Below, one piece after another: positions 11,792-63,519 of a DNA stretch of 64,000 bases. How positions within the stretch are numbered: position 1 is the first letter of the stretch; each line of letters starts with the position of its first letter. Origin of the DNA: Lycorma delicatula (lineage: Eukaryota; Arthropoda; Insecta; Hemiptera; Fulgoridae); NCBI RefSeq assembly GCF_047948215.1, contig NC_134456.1, positions 193,299,034 through 193,363,033 on the forward strand, given 5' to 3'. The position numbers and the translations under genes were made by a program. Below the pieces are notes generated by a model. The model was not told the DNA's origin. It saw nothing but the letters and a program-made list of their open reading frames with translations, and did not search any database.

Positions 11792-12785
11792 TGAACTGCA
11801 GATTATTTTTAGTGTTCTTTTCTCTAAGTCCAGATGGAAGCTTTTCAAACTCCTTCCTGGATTACTTTTCATTTATTATATAAACTGGAATCTGAAAGCA
11901 AATATTTTATCTGTTTAATACATAATATAAAGGCATTATAATGAACAGAACTTAATTAAAAATGTCAGAAATTTTTGTCAATCATTTTTAAGATAATTTT
12001 AAACTTTAAGGCGTAAACTGTTTAAATTTACTATTTACACTTTAAATTGTAAGGAGTTCATGTGGTTCTTCACTTAAGTAAAATGTCCTGTTCATTTCAC
12101 CTTTTACTGAGATATTATAGTCAATGATATTTGAAAATTATTTCTGTAGTTTGTAAAAACTATTCCGTTTCTCATTTTTTATAGTACGCCATTTTACATT
12201 TTGGTACGCCATTTTTAGAATTTTGGTTTTCTTGAGCCTACCTTTGCCATTTTAAAATGTCACTTATATCTTCTATCAGGTCAACTAGCACCAACTCAGT
12301 TGATAGTAAGAAACTAATAAAATAAGTGCACAAAACTTTGCTAATTTTTTCTTTCATTGGTATATTCCATGTGCATGGAAATGGAACTTGTTCTTATTTG
12401 CAATCAAATAATAATAGCTAATATTTTTGCTGCCTTTTCAATGATTAGTTTTATTTTATCAATGAACGTCAAGAGGAACTAGTTTAAATGTTTATAGATA
12501 TGTTTATTAAATCTTATCTGTTTATAATTTAACAGATATTAAAACTATGTTTATAATTAAGAGAGAAATACATTTTAGAATGTTGCTTGGAGTTTTTGCA
12601 GATGGCTAGAACCAGCTCTAGTTATCAACTATGGAGTATGAATCACAATGTCTCACAATAGTGGGTAAATCTAACAGAGTTAGATAAGTAGTACATTACT
12701 CCTCCAGTCCATTCCTGATAAATGGATGTTAATTAAACATAACAACCAAAGTACACCAAAATTCAAATCTAGTATTTAAAAATTA
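11792..12785. other. Gene-free AT-rich stretch
   Basis: Nothing recognisable. There is a short direct repeat of TACGCCATTTT at about 12,184-12,215. Confidence 0.5.
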
Positions 12786-12793
12786 GTTACAAT

Positions 12794-13691
12794 CAGTGGC
12801 GGTGCACGTGTAGACATTGTGGAACTCCAGCAACCCCTAGTTCCGCTTGATATTATCGATAACATTTAATATGAGTTCTTTTTTCTTTAATTCTTGCTCT
12901 ATACGTATACGATATATAATCGTTAAGCTTAGTGTCAGTAGCCATCCCCCAGTTTTTATGAAAAAGTTACAAAAATCTTTGTATAGAACTGTGCGCTTCA
13001 CAGTTCCAGTGGCATGGTGTTTGGTTGTTGTGCGCATGTACACATAAGAAGCTGCATGTGAGGCTGCGAGGAAGAGAGAGCACTATCGCTCCCACAGTGC
13101 CGACCCTGGCATGCTGGTGGAAGGTAGTTTTTTTTTCTCCACGTGTGTATGGAACATTCCTTGATCGTTCCCTTTTCTAGTTTAGTCGGTAGAAGGAATA
13201 TAAAAGTGGTTTAGTTGTTTTTTCAGCAGTGATTAGAAGATAGTGGAAAGCAAGGACTCTTTGATTGCCAATCTGTCCAAAAACATGCTGGAAGGGTGAA
13301 AGAGAAGGTAATTAGTAAAAACTAAATGTATTTTTTTCTGTGTAAATAGAAATTTAAATTATGTTCCATTGGACTATATTGATTTTAAGCTAACAGTTTA
13401 TTAAGTTATTATCTAATAATACTAAAAAATATTATCTGTATTGACATTTTATTATTTATTTGGTTAAACTGAATATAGTTTTTAAGCACAATGAACTTAA
13501 AAACCGTGTACCATATTCTTGAATGTGATAAACTATAGAATTAGATTATTATCCTGCCTCCAGCTATTCTACATGATTCATTTTTTTTAGTTCTTTTATT
13601 TTTCTGAAAATTGTAACCATGGCCTTGAAAAGACCCAGAAAAAACTTTTTGGAGCAGCACCCCCACTAATTTTAGCTATAAGCTGCCATTT
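12794..13691. mobile_element. Non-autonomous hAT-like element
   Basis: The element starts CAGTGGCGGTG and ends AGCTGCCATTT, an imperfect inverted terminal repeat of hAT type. It is flanked by GTTACAAT (12,786-12,793) and TTTACAAT (13,692-13,699), a 7-of-8 match consistent with the 8-bp target duplication of hAT elements. It encodes no transposase; overlapping frames on both strands near 12,840-13,045 show no domain. The interior around 13,030-13,300 is GC-richer than its flanks and might be a leftover promoter, which is speculation. Confidence 0.6.
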
Positions 13692-13699
13692 TTTACAAT

Positions 13700-14650
13700 T
13701 ATCTATATTTTCAGTCTAATCAGGGTCTAGGTTCAGCCATATGTGAAAATATTTGACTGGTGACAATTTTAACATCATTCAGTTGGTCAATAGGTTAAAT
13801 ATTGTCCACAGATATTATTTTAAGAATTTAAAATATATGAGCAACTATTTCTAAAAAAAACCTTTTTGAGTAATAAAAAACAATTATATCCGAGATATAT
13901 ATATTTTGATACAGCACTAAAAAATATAATTCAGAAAATTATGCAACAATTTTAGATTATACATTAAAAACTTAATAATACGGAAATATCATTTTCTGTT
14001 AGTATTGTCTACCATTATTAGTATAAAACAGAGAAATTGCTGTGGTTCGCAAGTGTTCTGACAGTTGGGACAAGTAATTGGAGAAAAATTATATAACAGC
14101 AGAACTATACTTATTAATGCTGGAACATTATTTTTTTCTCTTACAGCCATTTTTCCCAATTTTTCTGGGTGGAATTTTTATAGCTAGATACCTTTTTTAA
14201 TACAAACTTATTTGAAGAAATTTAATTTGGAAATTACACTGGTCAACAGACATGATTTTTGTCTCATGAGTACCAATGCACTTTTTTATCATGTTTTCAA
14301 ATATTTATTTGGAATTTCTGTCACCCACAGTTTTTTTGTTATTTTAATTTTTTTTAATATTTTAAAACTTTTTTTTGTCCATTTGTCCATTGTCAAGTAA
14401 AAGCTCCTAGAGCATTGTAAATATGATGGAACCAAATGAGCTAACTCAACGGATAGCGTTGCTACTGTTGGGCAGGTTCAGAGGTGTACATGCACAAAGG
14501 TGATCTAGTGTAGCATACATTCATCAGAACAATGCCAATTGTGAGATAGTAGTGAACCAATAAACACGTCATTGTGAGTGCTTTGTGTGTCTGAATTATT
14601 GTGTATTACATATTTACAACTTTATTTATTTTAATTAGTTGTTAGTTACA
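13700..14650. other. Gene-free stretch
   Basis: AT-rich sequence with only chance frames (for example 14,212-14,400). The last 200 bp, up to the ATG at 14,653, may be the leader of the decayed gene that follows. Confidence 0.45.
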
Positions 14651-14652
14651 TA

Positions 14653-16340
14653 ATGCCTAGAGTTTGTTTAAATCATCATAACAATTTTTATTATGCATGT
14701 TGTGAAATGACGCTCAAGTCCCAAAGGCAAAACCTTACTCCATTAGTAAAAGATGTTACTTTGGGTGTAAAGTCAGGGACCAAACAAGGGCCTGGGCTAC
14801 ACATATATGTTGTTTATCTTGTTCTAGGCTTCTCATTGCATGGAAAAATGGCACATGCCATATGCCATCCCTATGATTTGGAGGGAACCCAAAGATCACT
14901 CTTCTGACTGTTATTTCTGTTTAACAAACATTAAAGGGATTATGTCAAAATAAAAACATACAGTAGTGTACCCTAACTTGGAATCTGCGATGAGACCATT
15001 TACACACTGCAAAGAATTGCCCATACCAAAGCCTCCAGAACATGTGACATTAGATGAAGAAAGCTCAGAGTCTGATGGAAGCAAGGAAGAAAGGGAAACA
15101 AATTCTGGTGATACAACTTTTGAACAAAGCTGTTCATCTGAGCCTCATTTACTGACTCAAGAAAATGTTAACGATCTCATACGAGAATATTAAAGTTATC
15201 CAAAACACAGTATGAAATGCTTGCTTCCTGGCTAAAAGAATGGAATCTTCTTCAAAAGAATACAGATATGTACTTATTGTAATCTTCATTCTGAATATAA
15301 AGACTATTTCTCTGAAGAAAATGGCCTAATGTTTTGTAATGACATTTCTTCTCTTATGGAGGCACTTTGAAATGAACATAACCCAACAGAATGGTGCTTG
15401 CTCATTGATTCCTAAGTTAGTTCAAAAGCTGTGCTTTTGATTAATGGCAATAAATTCCTATCAGTACATGTGGCTCACTCTGCTAGCATGAAAGAAACAT
15501 ATGAAAACTTTAAATTTATATTGGAAAAGCTTCAATATGCAGTGTAAGAATGGAATATTTGTGGTAATTTGAAGGTAATTGCGCTTATTCTTGGTGTGCA
15601 ACTTGGTTACACAAAGTACTGTTGATTTTGTGTGAATGGGATAACTGAGACAGAAAAAAACATTTCATTAGAAAAGAATGACCTAAACGCGAATCACTCA
15701 TCCCTAACCAGAAAAATATGAAACATGATCCATTGTGTAATCCTAAAAACGTGTATCTACCTCCAATACATGTCAAACTAGGATTAATGAAGAATTTCAT
15801 CAAGGCCATGGACAAAACTCCTGGTTTCATGTACTTAAAAAATAAGTTTCCTAAAATTAGTGATGCAAAAATTACAGAAGGAATATTTGTGGGTCCACAA
15901 ACATGATCACAATTGCATGATGAAAAGTTTGAGGAACACAATACAATCACTAATGCATGATGAAAGGTTTAAGGAAATATTGAATCCACTGGAGAAAGCA
16001 GCTTGGCAAGTATTAAAAAATGTTACTCAGAGTTTTTTGGGAAGTCGAAAGGTGGTAAATTAGCATGATCTTGTCAACAATCTTATAACATCTTATAAAA
16101 ATTTGGTTGTAATATGTCCTTAAAAGTACACTTCCTGCACTCGCACCTAGATTTCTTCCTGGAAAATCTTGGCGCAGTGAGCGATGAGCACAGGGAACAC
16201 TTTCATAAGGAGATTTCAGCTATGGAAAAGAGGTATCAAGGCAAATGGAATCCTAATATGCTGGCCAATTATTGTTGGACCATCAAAAGGGATGTTCCAC
16301 AGGTGAAATATAGCAGAAAATTGTCATTTCTTACTTTCTA
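14653..16340 (+). pseudogene. Decayed multi-copy arthropod gene, function unknown
   Basis: Several plus-strand pieces in different frames read as one protein. It starts MPRVCLNHHNNFYYACCEMT and passes through a Cys-rich segment (HICCLSC near 14,800, DCYFCLTNI near 14,910). It continues through YPNLESAMRP near 14,970, KETYENFKFILEKLQY near 15,490-15,540, LPPIHVKLGLMKNFIKAMD near 15,758-15,815, GIFVGPQ near 15,880 and FLHSHLDFFLENLGAVSDEH near 16,130-16,190, to MLANYCWTIKRD. The regularly spaced Cys pairs suggest zinc binding. From memory this resembles an uncharacterised protein present in many copies in arthropod genomes, perhaps carried by a transposon. At least four stops and several frameshifts break it. 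No catalytic function can be assigned. Confidence 0.6.
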
Positions 16341-16584
16341 GGTGAGTCAAATGTTTGAATATTGTGTAGTTAAGAATGCAGAAAGTAGTAAAATGTTTGA
16401 AATTATAAATGCCTGTCTCTCGCAAACCTTGTGTGATGGGGAAAACAGATATAATATTTGAATTCAGGAGAAAAAATACTATCAGAATAACATATTTTTC
16501 TTCCCGAGACAAAAAAATTCTTTTTTGTTCCCCAGTGTTATTGGTACAAGAAAAAAATTACACTGATTTGAATCTTTTTCTTTT

Positions 16585-16785
16585 TCTGTTTTAACCTCCA
16601 GAACCACCGTAAGGTATTACTTCAGAGGATGAATGTGAATATATTGCAGTCTTGTACAGCCTCAGATCAACTATTCCTGAGATATGTGGTTATTTGAAAC
16701 CCAACCACCAAAGAACACACAGGTATCCATGAACTAGTATTCAAACGAATATAAAAGTAACTGATTTTAACCTGGTACTCATAAA
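16585..16785 (-). repeat. SINE copy, 5'-truncated
   Basis: Shares GTAAGGTATTACTTCAGAGG, AACCACCAAAGAACAC and the GTATTCAAACGAATATAAAA region with the full SINE at 60.1 kb, in the same orientation. The tRNA-like head is absent. Confidence 0.75.
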
Positions 16786-16839
16786 TGAAATACTATCATT
16801 TCAACACAAAGATGCTTATCATTACTGACAGTATACTTC

Positions 16840-17230
16840 CTCTCCATAGAGAGGACAAATACAGTGGTAAAAAATCAGGGAGATTCTCAGCAAGTTTTGA
16901 GGTTACTTCTGATCTCAAACAGGGAGATATGGTGTGGCATATTTATCAACATTATTTATTTTGGAATAAATAATGGTGATCAACAAGAAAGGGTAAAAAG
17001 GCTTACATACTGAGGATGTGGCAGTTTTGGAGCAGTTCAAGAAGGCAATATCAGAATTGTAACTTACTTACAAAATCATGCTCAACAGTTTGGAGTTTGA
17101 AAGGAAAATGTATTATTTAAAACTATCACAAGCAGAAAATCAAGAAGGTAATCAAAACTGTCTGTAACTCTCAAAAAGATAGACAAAATTAGATATCTGG
17201 GTAACTGATTTATAAAAAATAATCCGATTG
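16840..17230 (+). pseudogene. Possible reverse-transcriptase remnant
   Basis: A frame at 16,785-16,973 contains KYSGKKSGRFSASFEVTSDL followed by KQGD, which resembles the SxGLRQGDxLSPxLF box of LINE reverse transcriptases. Downstream pieces such as NHAQQFGV and KIDKIRYLGN (about 17,080-17,205) fit the region that usually follows, up to the xFxYLG box. The YADD box is not readable. It lies directly after the SINE copy. Confidence 0.4.
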
Positions 17231-18565
17231 GACTGATGTAAATTGGAGGTTCATCAAAATATTTTTGCTCAGTGGTACTGTGCTTAATGATACTAGTTAA
17301 ATCATTTAATTTTAAAGTAATATCAAATTAAATAAGAATGGAGTTTACAACCAAGATATGGAGTACTGTCAAGTGTAACAAAGAATAGATGTATATTTTA
17401 TGCTCAAATATATGAGATGTAAGAGTTAAAAATGAGAAAATTTATGGAGGTTGAGAAAAAACATTTTAATTTATCCGCAAATGAAAGAGCCCAATAAATA
17501 GCAGAAGATATGAGCTAAGTGGGTTTTATAACCAGGTCATGGTCATGTTCTCTTATACATCCTGATAAACTGTCACTGATTGGATCACAACCAACAGGAC
17601 AGTCAAGAATAAGTAGAGTATTTTTGCATGCATAAGATTGACTGATATTACTTAGGTGGAAACTTGTATACCATATTTTTTTATCAGTACTATAAAACCC
17701 ACATGTCCTGAAATGTCAATTTATCCCAGTTAGTTGTTGGTTTTCTCAAAGATAGTCAGTAGTTTTCATATGATTCTGCATAAACTTTGTATAACTATTA
17801 TTTATCCATTGTAACTATTTACTGTAGATTCTTCAAATTTGTAGAACACAATTTTTCTATTACTACATGTGGTGGATATTTCTTAGGTGAACATATTTGG
17901 TCAAATGGATAAATATATCCTGAAAGTGTTTTACTGCACTTAATTTATGACAATTTAGCTGAAGTACAGTTTAATTTGATATTGATAGGTTGACTGCCAT
18001 GGCAAAATCTGATTAATAATATGAAACCAAATGGCCGGCCATGAGTTATTATCTGGCTAATGACAGTTAGAAGTTGGTACAACACTAATATTAAATATCT
18101 CATAAAGTATTTTTCTTTTGTTTAGAATAGAGGATTGATTGATAAGAGGATTTTATAAGAATAGAACTGTTGAATCTTGGTTTCCAGATTAAGAAATTTT
18201 ATCCTAAAATATTCATACTTAATTTTTTTTGTTTTTATTTTGATGTTGAGAAAACTAGACATGAATTAGTTTAAATATTCATAAAAAAAAAGTTATATCT
18301 TATTTAAAAACAGTAAACTTAAAAAAAAATCAGATGATCTATCATTATTGAAGTTACTAAAAAGAAGAAAAAATCAATTTACTGGTAGAAATTCATATGA
18401 GTCATATTAACTAATCGTGGCTAATGAGACATTAATGTACTCAGAATTCTTTATGAGTGTGTAGATGAGGTTTCTCAACCCACTATAAGTTCATTTCGTG
18501 CTGCCTTAATGGATGTGTCTATCTAAAACCTAAAAAATAAATTAATATTATAAATATTATATATA
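17231..18565. other. Gene-free AT-rich stretch
   Basis: No frame with recognisable content and no terminal repeats that I could pair. Confidence 0.5.
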
Positions 18566-19910
18566 CAGAGTGATTCAAAGAAACGAGAAATTAAAAAAAT
18601 TAAATAACCTTAATGAAAACTTTTTTTTAGAAAATTAATTTTATTTCATGTAATTGTACAAATGTTGCCATTTTAGGATACATACATTTTAGTTTATTTT
18701 TTAAAGATGACATCTTGCAGGTGATCTCCTCTTCTACGTAAACACTCACATAAGTCTCTTCGTTAAATTGTTCATGGTTTGACGTAACATCTCAACTGGA
18801 ATTTCTGCAATTGCTTCTCGGATCTTTGCCTTCAGTTCTTCCGTTGTAGCAGGTCTACTGTGGAACACTTTGCTTTTAAGGTGACCCTACAAAAAGTAAT
18901 CGCAAGCTGAGAGATCAGGTGATCTGGGAGGCCATCTAATGTCGCCATTTCGTGAAATGACACGTTGTCTAAACAATCGGTGTACAGCTGCCATCGATAT
19001 TCATGCAGTGTGTGATGTTGCTCCGTCTTGTTGAAACCAGGCTGTGTTAAGAATTGGTGGAAATCTCTTTTGTTGTTCCACAACAAACGTTTCAAGCATG
19101 GCTATGTAACGAGCCGACGTCACTGTAATCGCAAGACCGTTGTCATCCTCAAAAAAATAAGGGCCTATAACACCGTAAGATGACATAGCACACCACACGG
19201 TCACTTTCTGGCTGTGCAACAGATGCTGGTGTAGCTCCGTAGGATTTTCTTGTGCCCAGTATCTGAAATTTTGCTTGTTAAGAAATCCACTGAGGTGGAA
19301 ATGCACTTCATCTGACATACACAGTTCGTGAACAAACTCTTCGTTATCATTTATCTTCTGAAGCATTACATTACAGAATTGTGCTCGCACAACTGCATCG
19401 CTTGGTTTCAGTTCCTGGACAATCTGCAACTTGTATGGATGGAATTGCAAGTCCTTCACTAACATTCTTCGAACACTTGAACTATGCAATTGTAAAGATG
19501 CTGAGAGACGACGGATTGATCGATGTAGACTTCGTGTGACAGCATCTTGTAAAGCTTGAATATTCTGTGGTGTACGGACGGTTCGCTCATGGCCTGGAGG
19601 TTTTTTTTTTCATTGCCGAACCAGTTTCCTCAAAATTAGATATCCATGTTTTAAATGCATGTGCTGATGGAACACGGTCGTGCCGTCCCAGATTAAAATG
19701 ACGGCGAAATTCTCTACGCGCTCCCTCCACACTGTCATTGTTTTTGTAAAACGCTTTGATAGCAAATGCATGTTGCACACCACTCCAAGGATCCATGACA
19801 ACTAAATGGCAGGTTAGGTTAGAGAGGCTGGCGCTACTTATCAACTGATACCAATCGCCCACGGCTATCAACACAACTTTCAAAATTTCCAGTTTCTTTG
19901 AATCACTCTG
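18566..19910 (-). mobile_element. Tc1/mariner element, DD41D (rosa) type
   Basis: A 1,345-bp element flanked by TA at 18,564-18,565 and 19,911-19,912. Its left end, CAGAGTGATTCAAAGAAAC, recurs in reverse complement at the right end. The transposase remnant on the minus strand has 41 residues between the second and third catalytic Asp as I count them, the spacing that defines the DD41D (rosa) group within Tc1/mariner. Confidence 0.85.
18694..19796 (-). pseudogene. DD41D transposase, decayed
   Basis: Starts at MDPWSGVQHAFAIKAF; the N-terminal helix-turn-helix region runs to about 19,590. A frameshift in a poly-A run near 19,605 moves the frame to the piece at 19,489-19,001, which contains MSDEVHFHLSGF (first Asp), FRYWAQENP and WFQQDGATSHTA (second Asp). 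An in-frame TGA follows that box. The frame then reads WPPRSPDLSACDYFL (third Asp), a TAG, and after another shift the C-terminus ending DVIFKK at the TAA of 18,694-18,696. All catalytic Asp are kept, but at least two stops and two shifts make it inactive. Confidence 0.85.
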
Positions 19911-19912
19911 TA

Positions 19913-22719
19913 TTATTGATATATTAAATCAATTGTAATTATTTAGTTGTTTTATATTGCATAATATTAACTTGTTCTGAAGTGGATTTTCTAAATGAAA
20001 TATTTTCTATTGATTATAGTGAAGATGAAAACAATGAAATTTGTATTTAATGCTGGTCCTTCTGGAAACTAACAAGGTTCAAAATAGTTTTAATGAAACT
20101 ATGCTATACAAGAAACTTAGCTAAATTAAGTTTCACATAGTAGAAGTATGCATGTTTCATTAAATCCACACTTGAAGGATTAAGGAGGGTTGTGGAAGTT
20201 TTTTTTATGTGTTTGTTTAATTTCTTTGACTTAGTTAATTAAGATGAAGACAATTCAAAGGATCCATTTTAATTAATATTCTTTTAATATAAATAAATAC
20301 AACTCTGACTTACTCCTGTTCTGGGCACAACTTATCTTATTTCAGTAATGAAATATTTTTTTTTTAACTTTATGATCATTTTTGATTGATTGATTGATAA
20401 TAAGTATGGATGCAATGGATTTTGTAAGGATACTATAACATAAATGATGATATTATAAGAAGGGATGTGTAATTATTATTTTCATTTATATTTTAAACTA
20501 TACAGCTAGAAAGATTAAATCACAGCTGAACTTAAAAATAACACAAAAAGACTCACACTTATACAAACAAAAAATACACAATTACATTCATTCAAATTTT
20601 AAGTAATCAGAAAACAGGTATAAAAACTGATTAATAGAATAAAGATTCCTGAAATAACACAAGTATATATATATAATAATATAATAAATGGCAATATTCA
20701 TGGAAAAACTATATACTTAACATTTTAAATAATTAGGCTATCAGCAATTTTTTAAATAGTTCTTAAGTCTTTTTTCAAACAGTTCTAATTAGTAGAAATA
20801 ATTAAAAAGTCATAAAAAACATAATTTAAACCCTGCTGGTAATACGAGAATTATTTTTTTCTTAGTATAAAAATTATTTAAATTAATATTACATTAAATG
20901 TTATTATTATTACGAAGTTGTCAATATATTAATTAAATAAACTAACAAAATTATTTTACTTTAGTTTCATTTTTACATTTTAAATCAAAAAGTATAAGAT
21001 TGTAAATAAATTAGTTAAGAATCTATTTATGATCTAGCATGTAGCCAGCTGATGTCAAGAGTCCATAAAATTAAGAATCATACAAGTTCCAATGTAAAAC
21101 TGGCCTGTATCAGAGATGAATATACACATTATTTTAGTTTTCTAATCTTACTTATTTCTGGAAATCCAACTTCATATTTTAAAAAAATACCAAAAGTGTT
21201 GTGTATAGTTTCTGTGAACTACACTGTGGATCTAATCTTCTTCAACAGAGTAATGAATTCAGAATGCACCCTAGTTATTGTTAATAACTATACCAACAAT
21301 TAATCAATCACAACTGCCTTTCTAGAACAATGGACTCTCTGACCTTGGTTATGAAGAATCAACTGAAGAGGTTTGAGAAATCTTATATTTCAAGCATGCG
21401 CAATCTTTTTTGTATGAACATTTCTACAAAGCAAAATTATCATGAATATTTTTTATAAACGAATGAAAGACCCTGCTGCCACTTTCATGAAGTAGAAAAT
21501 ACATTGAGATTTGATCAAAGCTTGGCTTGGCAGATTCTGAATTTAAATTTAAAAAAAAATTAATAGAGAATAATTAAAAAGATACATGCAAGGATTTAAA
21601 AAAAAGAGATAACCATTAAAAAAAAGTTTTATTGGAAAAACTCCTCCATCATGAAGAATCCCTTTAAATTCATTTTGTAGAATGGCTCTCACCAAAACAA
21701 ATCCTGGCTACATGCCTGTTCTGATGATAGTGCAAGTATAAAATGAATAAAAATCAATGTTTTACTTAAAAAAATAAACTACAAATAATTCTATCCAAAT
21801 AAAAAATATTAATAAATAACCTTAAATAATAATTAATAAACTAAATTATATATAAATGACTTCGCACAGTTCTTTATGTTACAAAGAAAAATTTACATTT
21901 ATTTAAACAAATAAAACTGCTCAGAAATATTTCAATGAACATATACATATGTAGTACCTAAAACAGCACTTACAACAATTAAAATTAAAAATTAATCACT
22001 AAAACCTTAGAAGTAATATTTTGAAACTTTTATGGTATAACTTAAATTACTAACTTAATATTAAATAAAATAAAATATTCTAACATAATAAAATAAATCT
22101 ATATAGTATGTTATGTTATGTAATAAATTAGGCCTGATTTTCTTTTTATATCTTGTAACATTTACAAACTGTGCTTTTTAATAGTAAGATTAAATTATAT
22201 TTATAAATAGTAATTAATGAAAAAAAAAATTAAATATAATACCATAAAGAGGAAGCAATTAAAAATTAAAAGAGAATCATTAAATCAATATTTTTAAATA
22301 AGTAGGTTTAAAAAATATTCTACAACAATATTAACTATGAATTAAATGCTCAAGCAACATTAAAAATTATTGAAACTGATTAAATTAAAATTAAAATATA
22401 ACAAAATTTACTTTTTATAATTCTATTATTGTACTTTTATTAGTAAAAAATAATTGAAAGTGAATATAACAATTTTGGTTGTAACGAATAATAAAATTAA
22501 GTACAATTTATTTATTTTTTAATATTTTTTAATTGGCAGTGAAATTGCTCTTACCACAATTATATAGGATAAGAGATGATAAAATGCTACATTAGTTTAA
22601 GGAACAGTACAAATTACTATCATAATTTAAAAAATTAAAACTGCATTTTTATTTATGTTAAAATATTTGTTTCTAGTGATTAATACCAGTTTAAATTTTA
22701 ATTGAAATTACAAAAATTT

Positions 22720-22762
<43 letters not shown>

Positions 22763-24957
22763 CTAAAATATTTTTATTTTAACACATACTAAAATATTTT
22801 TTTATAAATCATTAAAATGTTGCAAAAGTGATTCATCTTTACTGAGCATTAAACATAGCTTATATTGTTGCATTTTTTATCAGTTGTTACCTTTTAATTC
22901 CAATTTAATGTATTAAAAAAAATTTTTCAAAAAATATTTCAATCTACTCAGAATTACCACTGGAAGCATTCTCTTATTAAATACAAGATTATTTATTTAT
23001 CATTATTTTATTTTAGTTTATAATCAAATCTAATAATGTACAGAAAATTATAGATTTAACAATGCATTTTAAATAAAAATTATATCCTGTTTATAATATA
23101 ATACCACTTTATTATAAAAGTATGAAATAATAAAAACCCAAGTATAAATACCACTGGCTTTATTATATTATTGTAATTCATTGTAACTGTGTAGTTGATT
23201 TACAATTAATATTTTACAGTTAATAATATCATAACCTGTATATTATAATGGTAACAAATTCAATATACAACATAAAAACTGTTATATATAATACAAAACT
23301 TAATTCTACAAAACAGTGAAAAAGTATGTATAAATAATATTTTAAAGCTCAGTGCTATTTACACTTTTTTTTAAAAAACATTTTTCCTCGGACACACAAA
23401 TATTTTTATATATGTAAGTAGTCCATGCAGGTTTTCACATAATAATGATTTGAGCAGTGGTGATGAACGTACAATACGTTCAAAAATGTCTGTTTCTACC
23501 CGAATGGGAAAAAACTGTTTAATAAGGTTCATTCACACAAGTCATATAACACTGGAATGTCCTTTGCCAGTCTCACAATAGGGCCACACACAATGCTTAA
23601 ATAAACAATCTTATCAAATTAAAATTAAAATGTGGCATATAAACATAAAATTATTTATAAATAACAATATAACATCATCTGTTGTAAATAACTGCTATGT
23701 AATATAACATTTATAATAACAAACTGTACTCAGTGCATTACAAACAAACAAAATAACTAATATCATACAATTAATAAGTTAAGAAGTGCTTTAAACCGCA
23801 ACGGGTAACTTAATATAGTATACCCTTCTTAATTATGGCAGCTAATACAAACTAGGTGGGTTAACATACCATTATGAGGAACATCAGGAATTAATTATAA
23901 ATAAAACATTAATTACATATTAAAGATACATAACGTTACTTTCAGTATAAATTAAAAACAAGTAATTTGGCAAAATAAACAATGGCTTGTTAAATACTGA
24001 TACCGTACAAAAATTAACTTTAACAGAGATCACAATACTTATGATTAATATATAAAACAATAACTGCTTTGGCTTAAACTTTTAATTAATTACTGCAATA
24101 ATAACATTATTTCATTAAAAAAAAATTAAACAAAAAAAGAAACTGCTTAGCTTTGGAAATGTTATGAAGAACCATGCACAAAACAGTTCATTTCTTTACA
24201 CAAGCAATTATTTTGCATGGCACACAACCTCATTAAGAGGTAAGAAAATTTTATTGAAAAGTATATATACACATTCAATTATTGTTAAATAATCGATTAA
24301 TCATTCTTTAATTCGTGACAGATAAAATAAAAATCATTCGTACATTTTTCAACTCTGAATAATCTTAAAAATTTACAAGTGGAATATAAAAATTCCATGA
24401 ATTGGAATTATTGCACCTACAATTATTTAAATATATTTAATAGGTAGGTGCAGGAATTTCATTTTAACAACTTAAATTTTGATATTACTATTTACATTAC
24501 TCTTCTACATTATAATAATATCATTATAGTATATTAATTTATTGTAATATAACAAAGACATTATCTTACCACAAATACAAATATATCTGCTACACTGACT
24601 ATGTACAAAATACATTAACAATAGAGTATTACAACTAATTTCTAAATTCCATAAAGAGGGACTTACAATTAAGTTGATTCTTGTATAAATTAGTGCATGG
24701 TGCTTATTTTGACTACAGAGAAAAGAACACAACTATGCGCAGCAGTTTGTGTGGCCTGAGAGGTTAGGATCGAGGAGGTTAACGATGACAATGATGTAGA
24801 CATGAACATGACATTTATGATTTTAATTTTTGAAAACTGTAGTGATGATTACGATGTTGATGATGATTATGATGAAGATAATATGATGACAGTGACTAGA
24901 GACTTATGTTTCCGTACTGCTGCTTGCTCATCACTTATTTAATAGATCACCACTTAT
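19913..24957 (-). other. Cadherin 3' flank, probable long 3' UTR
   Basis: Five kb downstream of the CadN stop with no transposon that I can recognise, very low GC and almost no CpG. A long neuronal 3' UTR would fit, but I cannot place its end: AATAAA-like hexamers on the minus strand are frequent and not informative. GAT/GATGAT-rich sequence lies at about 24,780-24,900, right after the stop. On the minus strand the Pumilio-type motif UGUANAUA occurs at 24,600-24,607, 24,489-24,496, 24,264-24,271 and 23,356-23,363. A (TA)n run is at 22,724-22,756. Chance frames at 21,052-21,303 and 24,505-24,732 show nothing. Confidence 0.4.
22724..22756. repeat. (TA)n microsatellite
   Basis: TA run within the presumed 3' UTR or intergenic DNA. 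Confidence 0.9.

Positions 24958-63519
<38,562 letters not shown>

Noticed and set aside
12837..13047. Overlapping frames on both strands (66-68 codons)
   Set aside because: No domain; they lie inside a non-autonomous hAT-like element.
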